Made by a program: the position numbers and the translations under genes. The notes under the pieces are model-generated. The model did not search any database. It had not been told where the DNA came from and was given only the letters and a program-made list of their open reading frames with translations. Below, piece after piece: positions 44,878 to 52,665 of a stretch of 56,930 nucleotides of DNA (positions are counted from its first letter, which is position 1; the number at the start of each line of letters is the position of its first letter). This stretch comes from an uncultured Dorea sp. Its GTDB lineage: Bacteria > Bacillota > Clostridia > Lachnospirales > Lachnospiraceae. The stretch is taken from the NCBI GenBank assembly GCA_948602995.1, contig CAPEBR010000023.1:1-56930 (forward strand), in the 5' to 3' direction.

Positions 44878-44899
44878 TTTACCTCTCCCTCTATATAAT
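44871..44899 (+). promoter_or_regulatory. Promoter of glgB
   Basis: TAGACA (44871-44876, 5 of 6) and TATAAT (44894-44899, perfect) are spaced by 17 bp. The start of transcription falls near 44906, giving a leader of about 50 nt before the glgB ATG. Confidence 0.75.
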
Positions 44900-44957
44900 A
44901 CTGTCAAATCAAAAAGTTAACTATGATCTTTTATCTCAAAATCAGGAGGATAATATT

Positions 44958-46745
44958 ATGGATTTCTATGGATTCTATACTGGAAAAATATTCGACGCCT
45001 ACCGCTTTTTAGGGGCTCACATAGAAGAAGAGGGCGTTACCTTCCGCACCTTTGCGCCCGCCGCAGTGCGGATCTCCCTCATCGGCGAATTTTCAGACTG
45101 GCAGGAATGGACCATGAACCGCACCCACGATGGCAACTTCTGGGAATGCTATGCAAAAAACGCAGAGCCGGGACAGATGTACAAGTACCGCATCTACAAA
45201 AGGGATGGCTCCTTCACGGACCACTGCGACCCCTTTGGCTTCGGGATGGAGCTGCGCCCTAATACAGCATCCATCATCCGGGATCTGTCCTCCTATACCT
45301 TCCATGATGAAAAATGGATGAAGCAGAGGACAGACTGCCGTGAAAAACCGCTCAATATCTATGAGCTTCACTTCGGCTCCTTCAGAAAGCCGTCTGAAAA
45401 AGCCGATGACTGGTACACCTATACAGAGCTTGCAGATATTCTCATTCCTTATCTGAAGGAATGTGGATACAACTACATTGAAGTCATGCCCCTGTCCGAG
45501 CATCCCTGCGATGAATCCTGGGGGTATCAGAACACCGGATTTTTCAGCCCCACTGCCCGCTACGGGACTGCACAAGGGCTGATGGAATTCATTGATCTGT
45601 GCCATCAGAATGAAATCGGCGTCCTGATGGATTTCGTCCCGGTTCACTTTGCCGTGGATGGCTATGCCCTTGCTGATTATGACGGGACGCCTCTTTTCGA
45701 ATATCCAAACTCCGATGTGGGAGTCAGCGAATGGGGCAGCTGCAACTTCATGCATTCCCGGGGAGAGGTAAGAAGCTTCCTGCAGTCCGCCGCAAATTAC
45801 TGGCTGACCGAATACCATGCAGACGGAATCCGCATGGACGCCATCAGCCGCATCATCTACTGGCAGGGCGACCCGGCGAGAGGGGTCAATAACAATGCGG
45901 TTGCCTTCATCCGTGAGATGAACCGGGCGCTTAAGGCCATGCACCCTTCCGCCATGCTCTTTGCAGAGGATTCCACCTCCTATCCTGGCATTACCCGCTC
46001 TCCTAAGGAAGGAGGGCTCGGATTTGATTATAAATGGGACATGGGATGGATGAATGACACACTGGATTACTTCCGCACTGCCCCTGAATACCGGAGCAGA
46101 GATTACCATAAGCTGACCTTCTCCATGATGTACTACTATAATGATGCCTTCCTTCTGCCCTTCTCCCATGATGAGACAGTACACGGAAAAGCAACCATCC
46201 TGCAGAAAATGTACGGGGAATATGATGACAAGTTTCCCCAGGCCCGGGCGCTTTATCTGTATATGTACGCCCACCCCGGGAAAAAACTTAATTTTATGGG
46301 AAATGAACTGGGACAATTGCGGGAATGGGACGAAAAAAGGGAGCAGGACTGGGAGATTCTGAAATATCCCCTTCATGATGCCTTCCACCGGTTTATGAAA
46401 GACTTAAACCAGATCTATCTGAACCACCCGGCATTATATTGGCAGGATTACGTAAGTGACGGCTTTCAGTGGCTTGACTGCCACCAGGAGGAGCGTTGCA
46501 TCTATGCATTCGAGCGCTCCTGCGGTTCGGAGCGGATCGCGGCAGTCTTTAATTTCTCTGATGAAGTGCAGGAGGATTATCTGCTCACAGTAAAGAACGC
46601 CCATACACTAAAGCTTCTGATTGCCAGCGACATGGATCTCTATGCCGGGGAAAAACATGATACCGTAAAGAAGATCACTTTGGAAAATGAAACTGCAACG
46701 CTTACGTTAAATGCGTATTCCGGCGTGTATTATCTCATTGAATAA
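44958..46745 (+). CDS. glgB: 1,4-alpha-glucan branching enzyme (GH13_9)
   Basis: Forms alpha-1,6 branches in glycogen-like glucans (EC 2.4.1.18). The 595-residue protein has an N-terminal CBM48 domain (about 15-110) and a GH13 barrel with nucleophile D294 (DGIRMDAI), acid/base E337 (LFAEDST) and D405 (FSHDETVHGK), then a C-terminal beta domain (about 505-595). It lacks the extra N1 domain of the longer bacterial form. AGGAGG precedes the ATG. No glgA, glgC, glgP or glgX is adjacent, so it stands alone behind its own promoter and terminator. Confidence 0.93.
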   Translation: MDFYGFYTGKIFDAYRFLGAHIEEEGVTFRTFAPAAVRISLIGEFSDWQEWTMNRTHDGNFWECYAKNAEPGQMYKYRIYKRDGSFTDHCDPFGFGMELRPNTASIIRDLSSYTFHDEKWMKQRTDCREKPLNIYELHFGSFRKPSEKADDWYTYTELADILIPYLKECGYNYIEVMPLSEHPCDESWGYQNTGFFSPTARYGTAQGLMEFIDLCHQNEIGVLMDFVPVHFAVDGYALADYDGTPLFEYPNSDVGVSEWGSCNFMHSRGEVRSFLQSAANYWLTEYHADGIRMDAISRIIYWQGDPARGVNNNAVAFIREMNRALKAMHPSAMLFAEDSTSYPGITRSPKEGGLGFDYKWDMGWMNDTLDYFRTAPEYRSRDYHKLTFSMMYYYNDAFLLPFSHDETVHGKATILQKMYGEYDDKFPQARALYLYMYAHPGKKLNFMGNELGQLREWDEKREQDWEILKYPLHDAFHRFMKDLNQIYLNHPALYWQDYVSDGFQWLDCHQEERCIYAFERSCGSERIAAVFNFSDEVQEDYLLTVKNAHTLKLLIASDMDLYAGEKHDTVKKITLENETATLTLNAYSGVYYLIE

Positions 46746-46770
46746 CTTTGATTGCGAAGCCCGTGACCGG

Positions 46771-46803
46771 GGGAGAACCTGCTGGGCTCTCCCTCTTTTT
46801 TCT
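46771..46803 (+). terminator. Intrinsic terminator of glgB
   Basis: GGGAGA and TCTCCC pair (with CC/GG inside), followed at once by TCTTTTTT. It lies 25 nt after the glgB stop and its tail touches the stop of the convergent methyltransferase gene. Confidence 0.75.
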
Positions 46804-47815
46804 ATACCTCCTTAAGACACGCAAGAATTGCCTGCACATTCGCAAGTGGGGATTTCATCCCCAGCCCGCAGGCAGGAGAGATAATATCAGACCCATTCTT
46901 CACGCATCCCCTTGTCAGCGTCTTTACTTTCTCCTGATCTGCGTACTCCAGCGCGTATGTGCTCACATTCCCCATAAGCACACGGGATTTTAAGCGCTCT
47001 CTTGCTTCCTTCATCGACACCACGGAGTCAAAGCTTAAGACATTGCTGTGAATCCCATCCACCTCCCGGTACACCGGGCTCATCTGTCCGCAGATGTGCA
47101 CGATTGTCCCCATCTTCTCCTTTTGAAGTGAATCTAACAATCGGTTAATATAGGTCACGGCAAACTCTTCAAAATATTTCGGTCCTAAGATCTCTCCCGT
47201 ACCGCTGGGATCGGAGATTGCAATCACATCCGCCCCCGCTGCAATCTGTGCCCGTCCGAAGGCAGTCAGCTGCTCTGTAATAAACTCCATATATGCGTGA
47301 GCCTCTTTATTTTTCTTTCTCAGCTCCTTATAAAATACAACCGGCTCCATAACCGAGCTGGCCGTGCTGACAGGCCCTGTGAGATTGCCTACGATCGGGA
47401 CTTCCTCCGTCTCCTCCTTCAAAATGCGGATGGCGTCCAGTACGACCTTCGCCCGCCCTTTTTTCACATCTACCGGCGAGAGCTTCTCAAACTCGCTGAC
47501 AGAATTTATCACGTATTTTACCACATGAGGTTCATAGATCCGGGTACCCATATCAACTATGGCCCCCATCTCCTCTGCCTCCACAGTCATGCAGAAAGGA
47601 GCCCCGTAATTTTCAAAACACCCCTTTGCATAGACTGCTTTTGCAAGCTCCGCCATCTTCCTTGCATCTGTGTGGGCTTCCGGCAGGTAGACCTTCACTT
47701 CCTCCATCAGCTCCTCCGTTACCATATTCATCATGCCGCCGGGACAGATGCATGCCGGCCTGTCCGCCTCTTTTCCTTCCATGATTCTCTTTAATCGTTC
47801 TTTTGGCGTCAACAT
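46802..47815 (-). CDS. UroD-fold corrinoid methyltransferase 1 (MtaA/CmuA-like)
   Basis: The 337-residue TIM-barrel protein is of the MtaA/MtbA branch of the uroporphyrinogen decarboxylase superfamily, which moves methyl groups to or from corrinoid proteins rather than decarboxylating porphyrin. The zinc ligands are intact as H240-x-C242 (VHICGQ) and C316 (PACGLG), a spacing like that of MtaA. It is the last gene of the operon, 9 nt after the corrinoid protein. AGGAG precedes the ATG. Its acceptor (CoM is unlikely in a bacterium; folate or a thiol is possible) and donor are unknown. Confidence 0.8.
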   Translation of the reverse strand: MLTPKERLKRIMEGKEADRPACICPGGMMNMVTEELMEEVKVYLPEAHTDARKMAELAKAVYAKGCFENYGAPFCMTVEAEEMGAIVDMGTRIYEPHVVKYVINSVSEFEKLSPVDVKKGRAKVVLDAIRILKEETEEVPIVGNLTGPVSTASSVMEPVVFYKELRKKNKEAHAYMEFITEQLTAFGRAQIAAGADVIAISDPSGTGEILGPKYFEEFAVTYINRLLDSLQKEKMGTIVHICGQMSPVYREVDGIHSNVLSFDSVVSMKEARERLKSRVLMGNVSTYALEYADQEKVKTLTRGCVKNGSDIISPACGLGMKSPLANVQAILACLKEV

Positions 47816-47824
47816 CTTATACTC

Positions 47825-48475
47825 CTATGCAATATTCAATAATTTTTTCGCAAGCTTGACAGCCTCCACCGCGTTCTGGGAATAGCCGTCTGCCCCGATC
47901 TTATCCGCATACTTTTGGGAAACAGGCCCGCCACCGATCATGACCTTCATCTGCTGTCTCATTCCTTCCTCTTCAAGGATGCGGATGACATCCTGCATTC
48001 CGCCCATGGTTGTGGTCATAAGGGTAGACATACAGATGAATTCTGCCCCTTCTTCCCTGGCGGTATCCACAAATTTTCTGAGGGGGACGTCTCTTCCCAG
48101 GTCAATCATATGGAATCCTGCCGTCTCCAGCATGATTTTCACGAGATTTTTTCCGATATCATGCGTGTCACCCTCCACAACGCCGATGACGCCTTTGTGC
48201 TTTGCCTTTCCCTCTGCTTCTGGAAGATACGGCCTTAAGATCTCAAGGCCAGCATACATGGCGTCTGAACAAAGAAGCACGTCCGTCACAAAATATTCTT
48301 CTTCCTCATAAAGCTGCCCTGCCCGGTTCATGCCGTCTACCAGCCCTTCCATAATTCCGTCAAATGCGGGATATCCTGCGTCCAGATATTCCTGTGCAGC
48401 CTCCGCCACATCGTCCTCCTCCATGTCCACAACGCCGTCAGACAATCTCTTTAATAACTCTTCCTTTGCGCTCAT
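47825..48475 (-). CDS. Corrinoid-binding methyl-carrier protein (MtaC/MttC type)
   Basis: The 216-residue product has the helical cap (about 1-88) and the Rossmann-like B12-binding domain (about 92-216) with D103-x-H105-x-x-G108, where H105 is the lower axial ligand of cobalt. The conserved STLMTTT and GGGPVSQ strands follow. It would carry the methyl group between the operon's methyltransferases. It is the only corrinoid protein here, shared by three UroD-type enzymes. GGAGGAG precedes the ATG by 10 nt. Confidence 0.93.
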   Translation of the reverse strand: MSAKEELLKRLSDGVVDMEEDDVAEAAQEYLDAGYPAFDGIMEGLVDGMNRAGQLYEEEEYFVTDVLLCSDAMYAGLEILRPYLPEAEGKAKHKGVIGVVEGDTHDIGKNLVKIMLETAGFHMIDLGRDVPLRKFVDTAREEGAEFICMSTLMTTTMGGMQDVIRILEEEGMRQQMKVMIGGGPVSQKYADKIGADGYSQNAVEAVKLAKKLLNIA

Positions 48476-48493
48476 ACTTGTCTGTCTCCTCCT

Positions 48494-49360
48494 TTATCTA
48501 AGCACTACTTCTTTAAAAATTCTGTTTTCCAGACAATAGCCCACATTCTTAATACACATCTGCCCTGCCAGTTTTGCTCTGCCCTTCATCCTGATACAGG
48601 CTTCCCCGTAAGGCATTGGCTCCTGAAGTTCTATATCCCGAAGTTCCGCCTTCCCCGTCCCAAGGAGGGCAAATGCAGTCTTGGGGCACAACAGAATCAT
48701 ATCTCCATCCGCAAGCAGTTCCGCCTTCTTTAAAAAAGGATACGTGAAGTTCTCCACAACCTGCTCTGCCATCTTAGGTCCCAGGATATTCACCCCTCCC
48801 GGAGAATCCGCATAGCTTAAGAGTCCCACACCCCTCTTCTTTGCTTCTTCCATAAACCGCAGGACTTCCTTTCCCAGCTTCCTGAATACTTCTTTCATAA
48901 GTTCCGGCTTCTTTCTCATAGCCTTAAACACATATTTTGCATCAATGAGCACATTCAGTATGGTAAAAGGACCGGACACCTGGAGAACGACCTGTTCATT
49001 CTGTCCCCTTAAGATCTCACATGCTTTTAATACCTCCTGGATCCTTCCCATAGTAAAATCAATTTCAGGAAGCTCTAAAAGCTCCTCCACAGATGTACAG
49101 ATATATTCCTTTGCCCTTGGACCAGCCTTTTCATTTCCATAGTTAATGATCCCTCCCATGGCTTCTGCCTCCACGGTATGGCAAAAGGGCAGCTCACAGA
49201 ACGCTGCACCGTCATGCCTTCGCAGCGCCTTCGAAAGTGCCGCCATGGTATCCCCATGCAGGTATGCATCCGGAAATGTAAGCCCCAGTTCCTTCGTCAC
49301 ATCTGCGTGAATCCCGGCAGAATTATCATATGTACAGTTAAAATCCTTTATCTCTGACAT
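48494..49360 (-). CDS. UroD-fold methyltransferase-like protein 2, lacking the usual zinc histidine
   Basis: A 288-residue UroD-superfamily protein (conserved CHTVEAEAMGGIINYG, VSGPFTIL, and DSPGGVNILGPK). Where the family has HxC, this protein has ILLCPKTA, so the histidine is a leucine. The chain also ends soon after a second cysteine stretch (QMCIKNVGYC) instead of the ACGxG terminus. Zinc binding must differ or be absent; it may be a substrate-specific enzyme, a partner subunit or a decayed copy. The ATG at 49360 has GGAGGAG upstream. It is between the permease and the corrinoid gene in the same operon. Confidence 0.75.
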   Translation of the reverse strand: MSEIKDFNCTYDNSAGIHADVTKELGLTFPDAYLHGDTMAALSKALRRHDGAAFCELPFCHTVEAEAMGGIINYGNEKAGPRAKEYICTSVEELLELPEIDFTMGRIQEVLKACEILRGQNEQVVLQVSGPFTILNVLIDAKYVFKAMRKKPELMKEVFRKLGKEVLRFMEEAKKRGVGLLSYADSPGGVNILGPKMAEQVVENFTYPFLKKAELLADGDMILLCPKTAFALLGTGKAELRDIELQEPMPYGEACIRMKGRAKLAGQMCIKNVGYCLENRIFKEVVLR

Positions 49361-49438
49361 AATCTCCTCCCTGCGCATCCTGCGTATTTCTGACCCGTGA
49401 ATCGCCACATCTACCCTTTCACTCAGAAATCACAGCAT

Positions 49439-50260
49439 CTATCCTTTCACTCCGCTCAGCGTCATTCCCTCTTTAAACCTGCTCTGCATAAATACATAGA
49501 AGATAAACGGCGGAAGGAAATTGATCACCGCGCAGGCCATTGTAAGACCCACGTCTGTATTAAACTGGGTCTTCATCATACTGAGCGCAAGGGGCAGTGT
49601 CTTCATCTCCGCCTTCGTACAAGCTACCAGAGGCCATAAAAAGTTATTCCATGCACCCACAAAGGTAAAGATAGAAAGCGCCAGTATGGAAGACTTTACA
49701 AGCGGCAGCACTACTTTAAAGAAAATCTTCAGATTACCGCAGCCGTCAATTCTAGCAGCATCCATAAGATCCTTCGGCACATCCAGGATTGCCTGCCTCA
49801 TGATAAATACCCCGAAGGCTGTGGGAAGAGGAAGTATCAGCGCCCGGTAGGAATTCAGCCACCCCAGACCTTTTGTAATCAGAAAAAGCGGAATCACAAT
49901 AACCTCCGAAGGCACAACCATTGTCATGACAAGAAACAGGAAGATCTTGTCATTCCCTTTAAAATTCATCTTCGCAAATGCATAGCCTGCCAGTGAACAT
50001 ACCGCCACTGTAAGGACCACCCCCATAACAGCCACAAACACACTGTTAAATATATACCGTTCAAAATTTTCCATCTGAAAAATCTTCTCATACTGCCCAA
50101 GAGACAGCTTTTCCAGGGAAAAATCAAAATCATATGCATTAATCGTAGATTTAAATGACATTAAAAACATATAGATAAACGGAAAGATGCTTACAACAAT
50201 AATTCCAGTCAATACAAGATCAGAGATGACATTCTTAAATCCTTTTTTTACCAGTTCCAT
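49439..50260 (-). CDS. CUT1-family ABC permease (MalG-like)
   Basis: The 273-residue inner-membrane subunit has six transmembrane segments and the ATPase-contact EAA loop RIDGCGNLKIFFKVVLPLVK (about 185-204). With the preceding permease and the binding lipoprotein it forms a carbohydrate-uptake-1 importer. No ATPase gene is adjacent; CUT1 importers of Firmicutes often share an MsmK-type ATPase encoded elsewhere. GGAGG lies 5 nt upstream of the ATG. Confidence 0.88.
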   Translation of the reverse strand: MELVKKGFKNVISDLVLTGIIVVSIFPFIYMFLMSFKSTINAYDFDFSLEKLSLGQYEKIFQMENFERYIFNSVFVAVMGVVLTVAVCSLAGYAFAKMNFKGNDKIFLFLVMTMVVPSEVIVIPLFLITKGLGWLNSYRALILPLPTAFGVFIMRQAILDVPKDLMDAARIDGCGNLKIFFKVVLPLVKSSILALSIFTFVGAWNNFLWPLVACTKAEMKTLPLALSMMKTQFNTDVGLTMACAVINFLPPFIFYVFMQSRFKEGMTLSGVKG

Positions 50261-50269
50261 ATCCCCCTC

Positions 50270-51157
50270 CTATATCTCCGAAGCTTCTCTTCGCATCATA
50301 TTCCGCTGCAGCATGGCGACTGCCAGAATCACCACAAATAATATATTGGATATGGCCATTGCATATCCTGCCGCCCCTGCGCTGAAACATTTCGAGTAGG
50401 AATAGACTACCAGCGTGGTAGAGGCATTATTAGGTCCCCCTCCTGTCAGGTTAAAGATCAGGTCAAAGCACTGCAGGGAATTTGTCACTGACAGAAATAC
50501 ACCCAGGATAATGGTGGGCTTCAGAAGCGGAAGGGTGACAGAAAAGAAACACCGGATCCTGTCCGCTCCGTCCACCTTTGCAGCCTCATAATAAGTATTG
50601 GAGATTCCCAGAAGACCGGAGGAATAGATGACCACATAATAGCCCATCCATTTCCAGACCGCTACCATTCCAACGGTGATCAATGCTGTCTTTGCATCTC
50701 CCAGAAGCATGGACGGCTCAATCCCGAATAAACCGAAAAATTTCTCAATCACCGGAAATTTCCCGTTCAGCAATTCTCTCCACACTACCCCTACAACTGC
50801 AGGCGAGCAGATCACAGGAATAAATATCATACTGTTTGCAAGCTTTCCCAAAAAACGCTTTCGGTTAGCCACGAGAAATACAGAGAGTATGATACTGAGA
50901 ACCGTCTGAAGCGGAACAATCAGCAGCATAAGCTCAAGAGTATTTTTCAGTGCTTTTACAAATTTACTGTCCGTCATAAGTTTGGAATAATTATCAATTC
51001 CACGAAATACCGGTTCCGTCATAATATTATATTTTGTAAAACCAAGGGCGACCGACACTGCCACTGACCCTATTACAAAGGTAACCAGTATCAGTGTAAT
51101 CGGCGCGATATAACAATAAGGCGCAAGTTTACCGGCATCGCCTTTTTTATTTTCCAT
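50270..51157 (-). CDS. CUT1-family ABC permease (MalF-like)
   Basis: The 295-residue protein has six membrane segments and the EAA loop YYEAAKVDGADRIRCFFSVT. It is the partner of the MalG-like permease, 9 nt away. AAAGGA precedes the ATG. A strong hairpin separates it from the binding-protein gene, so it is probably expressed at a lower level than that gene. Confidence 0.88.
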   Translation of the reverse strand: MENKKGDAGKLAPYCYIAPITLILVTFVIGSVAVSVALGFTKYNIMTEPVFRGIDNYSKLMTDSKFVKALKNTLELMLLIVPLQTVLSIILSVFLVANRKRFLGKLANSMIFIPVICSPAVVGVVWRELLNGKFPVIEKFFGLFGIEPSMLLGDAKTALITVGMVAVWKWMGYYVVIYSSGLLGISNTYYEAAKVDGADRIRCFFSVTLPLLKPTIILGVFLSVTNSLQCFDLIFNLTGGGPNNASTTLVVYSYSKCFSAGAAGYAMAISNILFVVILAVAMLQRNMMRREASEI

Positions 51158-51201
51158 AATTGTCCTTTCATTGTTGTACAGAAGTTTCCTACATCCTCAA
51201 A

Positions 51202-51224
51202 ATGCCCGCAGAAACTGCGGGCAT
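51202..51224 (-). terminator. Intercistronic hairpin between the binding-protein and permease genes
   Basis: ATGCCCGCAG pairs perfectly (10 bp) with CTGCGGGCAT across a three-base loop, followed by TTTG on the minus strand. Such hairpins after ABC binding-protein genes commonly cause partial termination or protect the upstream mRNA, giving excess binding protein. Confidence 0.7.
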
Positions 51225-51243
51225 CCGTGAATAGCAACCATCC

Positions 51244-52560
51244 TTATTCTTTTTCTGCCCAGTACTCCTTCAGAAGATTATTTGCATAATCCTCCGCTTC
51301 CTTAAGTCCCTCTTCTACTGTGAGCTCTCCTGTCATGATTCCCTGGAAATCCGCCGAGAGCTGTGTCAGGATATCAACTCCGCAGGGGCCTGCCTGAAGT
51401 CCGTGCCATTTGCCAAGATCATCTGTATAGATTTTCTCCATCTTCGCATCACCCACGTAAGGCTCACTGTTTGTAAGCGCCGCACCCGGGCATTTTGCAT
51501 GATACTTCTCCATGAATTCCGCACCTGTTACGTGCTTTATAAAATTCATCGCAAGCTCTTTATCCTCTGCTGCAGACATGAGAGTCAGGCAGTCTGTTGC
51601 ACCGAAGGTCCCAAAGTCCTTATTTTTAAGGGAGGTGACAAAATCCCATTTTACATCTGGATAGGCCTCGGCAAATACTGTTTCATCCGTCTGTGAAGAT
51701 CTGTAAACGCCGAATGCAGCTTTTCCCGCTCCAAATACATTTGCAAATGCATCTGACCATGACATAGACATAAAGTCAGGATTCATATACTCTTTCATAT
51801 TCTGAATCCATGTCATAGCCTCTGTTCCTGCCTCGTCTGCAAACGCAGCGCTTTTCAGGTCATCTGCATAGATCTGTCCGCCATTCTGCCACAATGCACT
51901 GTAATAGTATGCGTTCAGAATCTGCATTGCTCCCACATCGCTTGTGCTCATGCCGCACGCATAGCCAAACTGGTCAGTCTCGCCGTCTCCGTCCGTATCC
52001 TTTGTAGCAGCTTTGCAGATGCGCTCAAAATCTTCCCAGGTCTCTGGCGCCTTCTCGCCCAGATCCTCTAGAATCTTCTCATTGTAATATAGCACAAAAG
52101 GAACGCCTGTAACCAGCGGCCAGCCGTACTGCCCATCCATCATAAAGCCGTTCTCCAGATATTTATATTCACTCTTGTCCTCGTCTGTAATATATTCAGA
52201 CATATCAGCTACCACGCCTGCATCAATATAAGTCGGGAACATTTCATTATACATATAGCCCACATCCGGTCCTTCTCCGGAATTTAACGCTGTAGTATAA
52301 GTCTCTTCATACTTGTCCCATGGAACCACTGTAATATTCACCTTGCAGCCGTTTTCTTCCTCCCAGTCAGTCATCAGGCCGCCCCAGTTATTTACCGTAT
52401 CATCATCAAGCGGCGGCACCCACACTTCTAATGTCTTTTCGCCAGAACCGGAACCTGAATCAGAGCCTTCTTTCTTCTCCTCCCCATTATTACCGCAGCC
52501 TGTGATCAGAGACACAGCCATAGCGGCCATTAACAATGCGCTTAAAAATTTTCTTTTCAT
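51244..52560 (-). CDS. CUT1-type extracellular substrate-binding lipoprotein
   Basis: A 438-residue lipoprotein with signal peptide and lipobox LITGC (lipidated Cys 22), then a Gly/Ser/Glu linker and a type I solute-binding fold (about 45-438; EVWVPPLDDD, NVTVVPWDKYEE-like start, GWPLVTGVPFVLYYNEK hinge region). The family binds oligo- or monosaccharides and other polyols. The specific ligand cannot be read from the sequence; context suggests a methylated compound. The ATG at 52560 has GAGGAGG upstream. Confidence 0.88.
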   Translation of the reverse strand: MKRKFLSALLMAAMAVSLITGCGNNGEEKKEGSDSGSGSGEKTLEVWVPPLDDDTVNNWGGLMTDWEEENGCKVNITVVPWDKYEETYTTALNSGEGPDVGYMYNEMFPTYIDAGVVADMSEYITDEDKSEYKYLENGFMMDGQYGWPLVTGVPFVLYYNEKILEDLGEKAPETWEDFERICKAATKDTDGDGETDQFGYACGMSTSDVGAMQILNAYYYSALWQNGGQIYADDLKSAAFADEAGTEAMTWIQNMKEYMNPDFMSMSWSDAFANVFGAGKAAFGVYRSSQTDETVFAEAYPDVKWDFVTSLKNKDFGTFGATDCLTLMSAAEDKELAMNFIKHVTGAEFMEKYHAKCPGAALTNSEPYVGDAKMEKIYTDDLGKWHGLQAGPCGVDILTQLSADFQGIMTGELTVEEGLKEAEDYANNLLKEYWAEKE

Positions 52561-52575
52561 GATAAACCTCCTCGT

Positions 52576-52594
52576 TTGTATTAGATAGATACAA
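52576..52594. promoter_or_regulatory. Operator-like palindrome at the binding-protein transcription start
   Basis: TTGTAT and ATACAA are inverted 6-mers separated by 7 bp, positioned at the predicted start of transcription from the promoter at 52599-52627. A repressor here would control the importer. Confidence 0.45.
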
Positions 52595-52598
52595 GAAC

Positions 52599-52627
52599 AG
52601 TTTATCATTCTCCCCATTGGTTCACAA
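52599..52627 (-). promoter_or_regulatory. Possible internal promoter for the importer genes
   Basis: TTGTGA (52622-52627) and TAAACT (52599-52604) are spaced by 17 bp, 40 nt before the binding-protein start. Each box matches 4 of 6 consensus bases. The presence of two palindromes nearby supports a regulated start. Confidence 0.4.
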
Positions 52628-52633
52628 ATCGTT

Positions 52634-52665
52634 ATTATTAATAAGTATAGACATTTATTAATAAT
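52634..52665. promoter_or_regulatory. Perfect 11+11 bp AT-rich palindrome at the 3' end of methyltransferase 3
   Basis: ATTATTAATAA and TTATTAATAAT are exact inverted repeats with a 10-bp spacer. It overlaps the stop codon of the UroD-type gene and lies just upstream of the importer promoter. It has no GC pairs, so it is a poor terminator; a protein-binding site is more likely. Confidence 0.5.

Noticed and set aside
45093..46388. A 431-codon open frame on the minus strand inside glgB
   Set aside because: It is antisense to a gene with all GH13 catalytic residues; the product is of odd composition with no known motifs and there is no ribosome site. The GC-rich codon pattern of glgB creates it.
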